Assembly (NCBI GenBank): GCA_030673845.1
Contig: JAUTCQ010000003.1
Location: 1-64,000 of the forward strand
Source of the DNA: Verrucomicrobiota bacterium JB022
GTDB taxonomy: Bacteria > Verrucomicrobiota > Verrucomicrobiia > Opitutales > Oceanipulchritudinaceae
Length of the DNA stretch: 64,000 nt
Direction: 5' to 3'
The stretch's first letter is position 1. Each line of letters starts with the position of its first letter. This document shows positions 17,153-23,800 of this stretch, in pieces. The translations under genes and the position numbers were made by a program. The notes below the pieces were generated by a model. It made no database searches. It was not told the origin of the DNA and was given only the letters and a program-made list of their open reading frames with translations.

Positions 17153-18121
17153 ATGGCTTCATCCCCTTCTTCCTTTTTCTCGCGTCGTCGTTTCCTTGGC
17201 ACCGTCGCCCTCGGTGCGGCTGGCGGCGCTTTGGCTTCTCGCCTCCACGCCGAAACTCCGGCGGCTTGCTGCGCCCCGCAAGACAAGGCGTGCTGCGACG
17301 GCGACATGGCCTGCTGTGCCGACGACGCCCCGCGCTACCAGGTGGCTGTCTGCGACTGGATGATCCTCAAGCGCCAGAAGCTCAGCGCCTTCCCTCGCAC
17401 GGTCGAGATCGGCGCCGATGGCCTGGAGCTGGACATGGGGGGCCTTGGTAACCGCCCCACCTTCGACTCCAAGCTGCTGGACCCGATCGACCGCCGCAAG
17501 TTCCTCGACGCCGTGAAGGAGTACAACATCAAGATCAGCTCGATCGCGATGTCTGGCTTCTACGCGCAGGATTTCGCGACCCGTGAGATTCGCCCGATGC
17601 TGGAGGACACCATCAACACGATGAACCTGATGGGCGTGAAGGTCGCCTTCCTGCCCCTCGGTGTGCAGGGCGACTTGAACCAGCACCCGGAGAAGCGCCC
17701 CGCCATCGTCGAACGCCTCAAGCTGGCCGGTGAGATGGCTGAAGCCGCCAACGTGGTGATCGGGATCGAGAGCGCGCTTGACGCCCAAGGCGAAAAGGAG
17801 CTGCTCGACGACGTCGGCTCCAAGGCGATCCGCAGCTACTTCAATTTTGCCAATCCGCTCCAGGCGGGCCGCGATCTGATCAGCGAGTTGAAGATCCTCG
17901 GCAAGGAATACATCTGCCAGATCCATGCGACCGATGAGGACCGGGTGTGGCTCGAAAACAACGATCGCCTCGATCTGGTGGCTGTGAAGAAAGCCCTCGA
18001 CGAGATGGGCTGGAGTGGCTGGCTCGTGCTCGAGCGCTCGCGCGATGCCAACAACCCGCGCGACGTGGTGGGCAACTTCGGGGCAAATGCGCGTTACGTG
18101 AAGAAGATCTTCCAAAGCTAG
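17153..18121 (+). CDS. Tat-exported sugar phosphate isomerase/epimerase-like TIM-barrel protein with Cys-Cys motifs
   Basis: A 322-residue protein. The twin-arginine signal SRRRFLGTVALGAAGGALA (residues about 9-28) ends near LHAE. After it comes a short cysteine-rich stretch with three adjacent Cys pairs (CCAPQDKACCDGDMACC, residues about 40-56). The rest is an AP-endonuclease-2/xylose-isomerase-like barrel (IGADGLELDMGG, ISSIAMSGFYAQDF, VVIGIESALDAQGE, EYICQIHATDED, WLVLERSRDAN). Barrels of this family interconvert keto sugars or act on inositol-type sugars; the Tat signal implies folding with a cofactor before export. It follows the PL1 lyase, so a role on a pectin-derived sugar in the periplasm is likely. 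The paired cysteines are unusual for the family. Confidence 0.8.
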   Translation: MASSPSSFFSRRRFLGTVALGAAGGALASRLHAETPAACCAPQDKACCDGDMACCADDAPRYQVAVCDWMILKRQKLSAFPRTVEIGADGLELDMGGLGNRPTFDSKLLDPIDRRKFLDAVKEYNIKISSIAMSGFYAQDFATREIRPMLEDTINTMNLMGVKVAFLPLGVQGDLNQHPEKRPAIVERLKLAGEMAEAANVVIGIESALDAQGEKELLDDVGSKAIRSYFNFANPLQAGRDLISELKILGKEYICQIHATDEDRVWLENNDRLDLVAVKKALDEMGWSGWLVLERSRDANNPRDVVGNFGANARYVKKIFQS

Positions 18122-18170
18122 TCGACGCACCCCTCTTGCATCCCTGCTTTTTCGCGGCTATCATCGAGGT

Positions 18171-18665
18171 ATGATCAGCCGCGTTTTTCTTTTACTGGGG
18201 GCCTTGTGCCCCGCCGCCTGGGGCGCTCAGGCGCTGGAAGTTTCCATCCCCGAGGCCAAGGAGTTTCGGGATTTTACCCTCCGCGGGCAGACGGAAGAGA
18301 ACACCGCTATCGTCTTCGAGAAAAACCTCCACCGCTATTGGGACAACTACGTCGCCGACGAGTGGCCGGAGGGTTATGCGCTCGATCTTGAGTTTACTGA
18401 AATCGACCTTGGGGGCGAGATGGCGATGGGTAACCCCGATGAGCGTTCGGGCAACTTCCCGCCCTTTATCCGCCTGCAGTACGAGTTGAGGGGACCCGAT
18501 GGTGAGGTGGTCAAGGAGGGCAAGAAGTCTCTGCGGGAGGCCACTGCCACGACGCTGCGGGCGCGCCGGATCGGCACGGATATGGTCTTTCGCTACGAGT
18601 TTGCCATGATCCACGAGTGGCTGGAGAACGACCTGCTCAAGCAGATCAAAAAAGATCGGGCGTAG
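18171..18665 (+). CDS. DUF3016 family exported protein
   Basis: A 164-residue protein with a cleavable signal (MISRVFLLLGALCPAAWGAQA). The mature part has the DUF3016 arrangement: a start of VSIPEAKEFRDF, then helices, the LDLEFTEIDLGGEM segment, PPFIRLQYELRGPDGEVVKEG, and a short C-terminal helical tail. No function is known for this family. GAGG lies immediately before the ATG, which is close but usable. It follows the TIM-barrel gene by 49 bases and faces the GH28 gene across a shared terminator. Confidence 0.7.
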   Translation: MISRVFLLLGALCPAAWGAQALEVSIPEAKEFRDFTLRGQTEENTAIVFEKNLHRYWDNYVADEWPEGYALDLEFTEIDLGGEMAMGNPDERSGNFPPFIRLQYELRGPDGEVVKEGKKSLREATATTLRARRIGTDMVFRYEFAMIHEWLENDLLKQIKKDRA

Positions 18666-18684
18666 AGGGGGCGGATGCTCTCCA

Positions 18685-18718
18685 CAAAAAACGCCGCTCC
18701 CGAGAGGGGAAGCGGCGT
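18685..18718 (-). terminator. Terminator of the GH28 gene
   Basis: On the minus strand ACGCCGCT (18718-18711) pairs with AGCGGCGT (18698-18691), followed by six T. It lies 35 bases past the GH28 stop, between two convergent genes. Confidence 0.85.
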
Positions 18719-18752
18719 CGAAAAGGGTGAAGGGTGGTGGGGCACTGCGGCC

Positions 18753-20138
18753 TTAGTTGCGCCAGAGCACGTTGGCGGTGGTGCCTTCCTCTTCCGTCAG
18801 GCGGTCGCCCTTGGGGGTCTTGAGCACCACGTTGTCGAAGATCAGGTTTTCGGCGTGGGAGATCGTGCCGGGCTCTTCCGCCGCCTCGATGTAGAGATTT
18901 TCGAAATACACGTTTTGCACGCGAGCGCCTTCGAGGCCAAAGATCTCGATGGCCGTCTTTGGGTTGTTCGTGGCCTTGAGGTTGCGGATGCTGATGTTGC
19001 GGAAGTGGGGCAGGCCCTCTTCTTCGGGCACCGGCTGGGCCAGCTTTTGCCAGTGGTCGGGATGGTCCTCCGGGTTGTCGAGCACTTCGCCGTAGCTGTA
19101 GGCCGGGAACCAGTTGAGCTCGAAGCGGATGGGGCGGCGCACGTTTTCCATCTCGTTGTCGTGGATGTTGATCGCCTCGACGATGCCGCCACGGTTCTTG
19201 GCCGACTTGAAGCGCAGGCCGAAGGTGGTGCCGATCGCCTTGTTGCCGTAGACTTCCACGTTGCGCACGCTGCCGGAGGTCTCGCTGCCGATGGTGAACA
19301 TGCCCATGCCGCGTCGAGCGATGTTGTTGCGGATGATGATGTTCTCGGTCGGCAGGTTTACGGCGAGGCCGTCGGAGTCGCGGCCCGACTTGAGGGTGAT
19401 GTTGTCGTCGTTGCAGTCGATGTCGCAGTTTTCGACGATCACGTTGCGGCTGGAGTCCATGTTGACGCCGTCGGTGCTGGGCCCAAAGCCTTCCTTCTCC
19501 GGCACACCGTCGATGTTGTTGCGGATGGTGAGGCCGTCGACGTGCACGCGGTCGGAGTAGACGATGTGGCAGGTCCAGAAGGCCGACAGCTTCAGGTGCA
19601 GGTCGCGGATCGCCACGTCTTCACAGTTGTAGATCTGGATCAGGAAGGGGCGACCGACATCGTAGTCCACAACCCAGCGCAGGCCCTTGTCGGAGTATTT
19701 CTGGTTCATTTCCCAATACCAGGGCCAGAAGTGCTCGTTGCCACGACCGTTGATCGTCCCTTCGCCGGAGAGCGTCACGTGGTGTTGGCCACGTGCATTA
19801 ATGAGGGCGGCGGGCCAGTCCATCTCGATGCCGGCCACGCGGGTCCAGACGGTCGGGTAGTCCTCGGGGTCGATAGAGCCCTGGATCTCGGCCCCTTCCT
19901 GCACGTGGAATTCCACCCGGCTCTTGAGGAAGAGCGAGCCGACCAGATACGTGCCGGGGCTGACGACTACGCGGCCGCCGCCGTCGCGCGCACATACGTC
20001 GATCGCGCGCTGGATGTGTTCGGTCGTCAATTCGGAGCCGTCGGCGATGGCGCCAAAGTCTTTCACGTCGTAGTCGCGCGCAAAGAGCGGCAGCGCGAGC
20101 AGAAGGGGGAGGATGCGTAGCAATCGAGAGGCAAGCAC
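18753..20138 (-). CDS. Secreted GH28 polygalacturonase/rhamnogalacturonan hydrolase-like enzyme
   Basis: A 461-residue secreted beta-helix hydrolase. The GTG start at 20138 gives a good signal peptide (LLRILPLLLALPLFA). GH28 marks are DFGAIADG (27-34), STDGVNMDSS with D223, and CNDDNITLKSG with D244/D245; a GLRFKS stretch (307-312) matches the substrate-binding RIK motif. At the usual GHG position there is GMG (277-279), so the conserved His is Met278. This may mark an exo-acting or rhamnogalacturonan-specific subfamily, or altered activity. It hydrolyses galacturonide links in pectin. It is transcribed alone, from a promoter with the same operator-like 14-mer as the TonB receptor gene. Confidence 0.88.
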   Translation of the reverse strand: MLASRLLRILPLLLALPLFARDYDVKDFGAIADGSELTTEHIQRAIDVCARDGGGRVVVSPGTYLVGSLFLKSRVEFHVQEGAEIQGSIDPEDYPTVWTRVAGIEMDWPAALINARGQHHVTLSGEGTINGRGNEHFWPWYWEMNQKYSDKGLRWVVDYDVGRPFLIQIYNCEDVAIRDLHLKLSAFWTCHIVYSDRVHVDGLTIRNNIDGVPEKEGFGPSTDGVNMDSSRNVIVENCDIDCNDDNITLKSGRDSDGLAVNLPTENIIIRNNIARRGMGMFTIGSETSGSVRNVEVYGNKAIGTTFGLRFKSAKNRGGIVEAINIHDNEMENVRRPIRFELNWFPAYSYGEVLDNPEDHPDHWQKLAQPVPEEEGLPHFRNISIRNLKATNNPKTAIEIFGLEGARVQNVYFENLYIEAAEEPGTISHAENLIFDNVVLKTPKGDRLTEEEGTTANVLWRN

Positions 20139-20209
20139 GGCGGTATGAAGGGGATAGAAGGGTTGAAACGTCTCGCCCGCAGTGGGGCTTGGGAAGGGTT
20201 GGAGGCTCG

Positions 20210-20239
20210 ATTTAGCGGGTGTATTTCATGAAACGTCAA
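20210..20239 (-). promoter_or_regulatory. GH28 promoter with shared palindromic site
   Basis: On the minus strand TTGACG (20239-20234) is followed directly by TTTCATGAAA (20233-20224), and CTAAAT (20215-20210) lies 18 bases downstream of the first box. The plus-strand 14-mer GTATTTCATGAAAC (20221-20234) is identical to 10745-10758 before the TonB receptor. The site lies in the divergent gap between GH28 and GH2, so it could also affect GH2. Confidence 0.6.
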
Positions 20240-20354
20240 TGAATATCGAAAGTCGCGCGCGGTGTAGGCGGCGCCAAATTCAGACTGTTCGAAGCGGGTT
20301 AGGTTGCCGGGCTGTGGTGCGGTAGGGATGATGGTGCCAACCCCAGAAACGCCT

Positions 20355-22199
20355 ATGTTCTTCCGTTCCCTCCTCCTCATGCTCCTATCCTTGCCTCTGG
20401 GCCTCTCCGGCGCAGACCTGCTCGTCAACGCCCTCCAACGCCCGGGGCTTTCGCTCGACGGGCAGTGGGCCTACCTCGTCGACCCCTACGACGTGGGCCT
20501 CTACGACTACCGCGCGCGCGCCTTCGACCGCACCAACCCGCCCAGCGGCGGCTTCGCCCACGATCAGTCGTGGGACGACGAGACCCGCCTGATCGAATAC
20601 GGCTTTACCGACGACCGCACGCTCCCCGTGCCGGGCGACTGGAATTCACAGGACGAGCAGCTGTGGTATTACGAAGGCGGCATCTGGTACCGGAAGCATT
20701 TTCAGGCCCCGGAGGAGCGCGCGGGCAAGCGCTTCGTGCTCTACTTCGGCGGTGCCAATTACCAGACCGATGTCTACCTCAACGGTCGCAAGCTGGGCAC
20801 CCACATCGGCGGCTTCACGCCCTTCCAGTGGGAGGTGACGGAGCACCTCCGCGAGGGGAAGAACTCGCTGGTGGTGCGCGTCGACAACCGCCGCCACCCC
20901 GAGGCCGTGCCCACGACTTCGACCGACTGGTGGAACTACGGCGGCATCACCCGCAGCGTTCGCCTCGTGGAGCTGCCGGAGACGCACGTGGCCGACTACT
21001 GGGTGCAGCTCGACCAGGAGCAGCCCGACCGCCTGCAAGTCGATTTGCGCCTCGATGGGCCCGACGCCGCCGGCAAGACCGTGACCGTGCGCCTGCCGGA
21101 GCTGGGGCTCAGCCAGCGCTTTACTACCGGGCAGGATGGGCGTGCCCAAGGCACGATGCCGGTCAAGGGCCATACGCTCTGGAGCCCCGACCATCCGCAG
21201 CTCTACGATCTGGTGGTCGAGAGCCCGCAGGATCGGGTAGGGGAGCGTATCGGCCTGCGCACCATTGGCACCGAGGGGCAGAGTATCCTGCTCAACGGTC
21301 AGCCGATCTACCTGCGCGGCGTCTGCCTGCACGAAGAAAACCCGCTGCGCAGCGGCCGGTCCGTCACCATCGACGAAGCGCGCATGCTGCTCACCTGGGC
21401 CAAGGAGCTGGGCTGTAACTTTATCCGCCTCGCCCACTACCCTCACCAGGAGGCGGTGGCGCGCCTGGCCGACGAAATGGGGCTGCTGCTGTGGGAAGAG
21501 ATCCCCGTCTACTGGACGATCCAGTGGGAGAACCCCGATACGCTGGCCAATGCCCGCAACCAGCTGGCCGAGCTGATCCAGCGCGACCGCAACCGCGCGA
21601 GCGTCATCATCTGGTCGGTCGCCAACGAGACGCCGCCTTCGGACGCCCGCCTCGCCTTCCTGCGCACCCTGATCGACGACGTGCGGGCGCAGGATTCGAC
21701 GCGTCTGGTCTCCGCCGCGCTCGAAATGCACCCGCACCCGGATTACCCCGGCCAGCAGGTGATCGCCGACCCGCTGGGCGAATTCACCGACGTGGTGTCG
21801 TTCAACCAGTACATCGCCTGGTACGGCGGCGGCGACCCCGACAACCTGAAGAACATCCGCTGGAAGGTGCTCTACGACAAACCCATCATCGTCAGCGAAT
21901 TTGGTGCCGGAGCCGAGCCGGGCCGCCATGGGCCCCGCCTGAACCGCTTCACCGAAGAATATCAGGCCTGGCTCTACGAAAAGACGCTCCCCATGCTCGA
22001 CGGCATTGAAGGCGTCTCCGGCCTCAGCCCGTGGATCCTCGTCGATTTTCGCTCTCCGCGCCGCCTCCTCCCCGGCGTGCAGGACAACTGGAACCTCAAG
22101 GGCCTCATCGGTCGCGACGGCCAGCGCAAGCAGGCCTTCTACGTCCTGCAGGATTTCTACGAAAAGAAGGCCGCCGAAGCCGAAGGGAAGCAGGAGTAG
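20355..22199 (+). CDS. GH2 family beta-glucuronidase-like glycoside hydrolase, exported
   Basis: A 614-residue protein with a signal peptide (MFFRSLLLMLLSLPLGLSGA). The GH2 order is complete: N-terminal jelly-roll (WYRKHFQAPEE, YLNGRKLGTHIGGFTPFQ), immunoglobulin-like middle domain, and TIM barrel. The acid/base is E425 in WSVANETPPS and the nucleophile is E515 in IIVSEFGAGA, about 90 residues apart as in Escherichia coli beta-glucuronidase (E413/E504). Length is also that of GUS enzymes. It probably removes beta-linked glucuronic acid or galactose from rhamnogalacturonan side chains. The ATG at 20355 is chosen because it begins the signal. It is divergent from GH28. Confidence 0.85.
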   Translation: MFFRSLLLMLLSLPLGLSGADLLVNALQRPGLSLDGQWAYLVDPYDVGLYDYRARAFDRTNPPSGGFAHDQSWDDETRLIEYGFTDDRTLPVPGDWNSQDEQLWYYEGGIWYRKHFQAPEERAGKRFVLYFGGANYQTDVYLNGRKLGTHIGGFTPFQWEVTEHLREGKNSLVVRVDNRRHPEAVPTTSTDWWNYGGITRSVRLVELPETHVADYWVQLDQEQPDRLQVDLRLDGPDAAGKTVTVRLPELGLSQRFTTGQDGRAQGTMPVKGHTLWSPDHPQLYDLVVESPQDRVGERIGLRTIGTEGQSILLNGQPIYLRGVCLHEENPLRSGRSVTIDEARMLLTWAKELGCNFIRLAHYPHQEAVARLADEMGLLLWEEIPVYWTIQWENPDTLANARNQLAELIQRDRNRASVIIWSVANETPPSDARLAFLRTLIDDVRAQDSTRLVSAALEMHPHPDYPGQQVIADPLGEFTDVVSFNQYIAWYGGGDPDNLKNIRWKVLYDKPIIVSEFGAGAEPGRHGPRLNRFTEEYQAWLYEKTLPMLDGIEGVSGLSPWILVDFRSPRRLLPGVQDNWNLKGLIGRDGQRKQAFYVLQDFYEKKAAEAEGKQE

Positions 22200-22222
22200 G
22201 AGCCTATAGATTCGCATTATCC

Positions 22223-22396
22223 AGCGCGCTATGGAGTGCGGTGCTCTGCACCGATCTGGTTTCGGAAGCAGGATGCGAGCTTTCCCGAAACCATACAATT
22301 GATGCTACGCCTACCATTACCGCCTGAGCCTGGAGGTGGCGATCCGTCTGGATTTCTGATCCAGATCGGTGCGAAGCACCGCACTCCATAGCGCGT
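22223..22396. repeat. Dispersed inverted-repeat element, copy B
   Basis: Left arm 22223-22264 and right arm 22358-22396 form a long near-perfect inverted repeat (core GCGCTATGGAGTGCGGTGC). Each arm has an internal hairpin: CGGTGC-TCT-GCACCG left and CGGTGC-GAA-GCACCG right. It fills most of the 322-base gap between the GH2 gene and ribBA (22200-22521). The rest of that gap shows no recognisable riboswitch. No transposase frame is inside. Confidence 0.85.
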
Positions 22397-22521
22397 TGGG
22401 TGATATGCCGACTCAGGCCCCTCGTCCGCCCCAAGTCTACGCTATACTGATCGTTTTGGAAGATTCTCCGGCCTTAGGGTTGCAAATCGCGCCCCTTCCG
22501 CGATGAATGGGGAGGTACAGC

Positions 22522-23631
22522 ATGGAATCCAGCGCGCACCATTTTGACTCGATTGAAGAAGCGGTTGCGGCCATCGCGGCGGGGGAACTCGTCATCGTGG
22601 TGGACGATGAAGACCGCGAGAACGAGGGCGACCTGATCATGGCGGCCTCCAAGGCCACGCCCGAGACGGTCAACATGATGATCCGCTATGGCAGCGGTAT
22701 CGTCTGCGTGCCCATGCTCGGCGAGCACCTCGACCGCCTCGGCCTCGGGCCCATGGTGGCGCGTAACCGCGAGGTGCAGCGCACCGATTTTGCGGTGACG
22801 GTCGACGCCAGCACCGGTATCTCCACCGGCGTCAGCGCCAAGGACCGCACCGTCGCCATCCGCATTTTGGCCAACCCGCAGGCCACCGCGGAAGACCTCG
22901 TGCAGCCGGGCCACGTGTTCCCGCTGCGCGCGCGCCCCGGCGGCGTGCTGGAGCGCGCGGGCCACACCGAAGCAGCGGTCGACCTCGCTACCATGGCCGG
23001 CCTCGAGCCCGCCGGCGTGCTCTGCGAGCTGGTCAACGACGACGGCACCATGCAGCGCCTGCCGGAGCTGATCGAATTTCGCGAGAAGTTTGGGCTCAAG
23101 ATGATCACCATCGAGCAGCTCATTGCCTACCGTCTGCAGCAAGACACGCTCGTCGACCGCCTCTGCGAGGGCAGCATCGACACGGCTTACGGCCCGTTTG
23201 CGGCGCACGTCTACCGCAGCCGCCTCGACCAGCGCCACCACCTGGCTCTGATCAAGGGCGACGTGGCGGGCGAAGAGCCCGTGACCGTGCGCGTGCACAG
23301 TGCCAATGTCCTGACCGACGTCTTCAGCGCCGTGATCGGCGGCCAGCAACCGAATTTCCTGCACAGCTGCCTCAAGCACATCGCGGGGGTCGAGCGCGGC
23401 GTGGTGCTCTACATGGAGCCCTCCACCACTGCCGCCAAGCTTCAAGGCTGCCTGCAACCGCAGAAGGCCGCCAGCAGCGGCGCGATGGACTTGCGCGATT
23501 ACGGCATCGGCGCGCAGATCCTCCGCCACCTCGGCCTGAAGAACATCCGTTTGTTGACCCAGAACCCGCGCAAGGTCGTGGGCCTGGATGCTTACGGCAT
23601 CGAGATCGTCGAGCAGATCGAGCTGAGCTGA
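22522..23631 (+). CDS. ribBA: RibBA-type protein: DHBP synthase fused to a degenerate GTP cyclohydrolase II domain
   Basis: A 369-residue two-domain protein. Residues 1 to about 205 are 3,4-dihydroxy-2-butanone-4-phosphate synthase (VVDDEDRENEGDLIMAA, RPGGVLERAGHTEAAVDL), which makes the four-carbon unit of riboflavin from ribulose 5-phosphate. The C-terminal part resembles GTP cyclohydrolase II (HHLALIKGDV, VTVRVHSANVLTDVF), but where active enzymes have the zinc-binding Cys and CDC cluster this one reads VLTDVFSAVIGGQ. It most likely lacks GTP cyclohydrolase activity, as in RibBX-type proteins. The start is set by GGGGAGGT at 22509-22516. It stands alone among pectin genes and has no FMN riboswitch before it. 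Confidence 0.85.
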   Translation: MESSAHHFDSIEEAVAAIAAGELVIVVDDEDRENEGDLIMAASKATPETVNMMIRYGSGIVCVPMLGEHLDRLGLGPMVARNREVQRTDFAVTVDASTGISTGVSAKDRTVAIRILANPQATAEDLVQPGHVFPLRARPGGVLERAGHTEAAVDLATMAGLEPAGVLCELVNDDGTMQRLPELIEFREKFGLKMITIEQLIAYRLQQDTLVDRLCEGSIDTAYGPFAAHVYRSRLDQRHHLALIKGDVAGEEPVTVRVHSANVLTDVFSAVIGGQQPNFLHSCLKHIAGVERGVVLYMEPSTTAAKLQGCLQPQKAASSGAMDLRDYGIGAQILRHLGLKNIRLLTQNPRKVVGLDAYGIEIVEQIELS

Positions 23632-23800
23632 CGCCCTGCGCCGCCCTTGTTCAACAATGTGAGTGGAATGGCGGTTTTTAACCGTCGCCCTCGCCGGCAC
23701 AGTTTCCTTTTATCCCCTTCGTTTCCTGCCCGCACCCAGCGGCTGGCAGATCGTGCTGCCGCGTAGGCAGGAGACGGCGAGGCCAGACCGCGAATCCCCC

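Noticed and set aside
22401-22521. FMN riboswitch before ribBA
   Set aside because: The conserved AGGG...ACCGGCGG boxes are absent; only a normal Shine-Dalgarno site is present.
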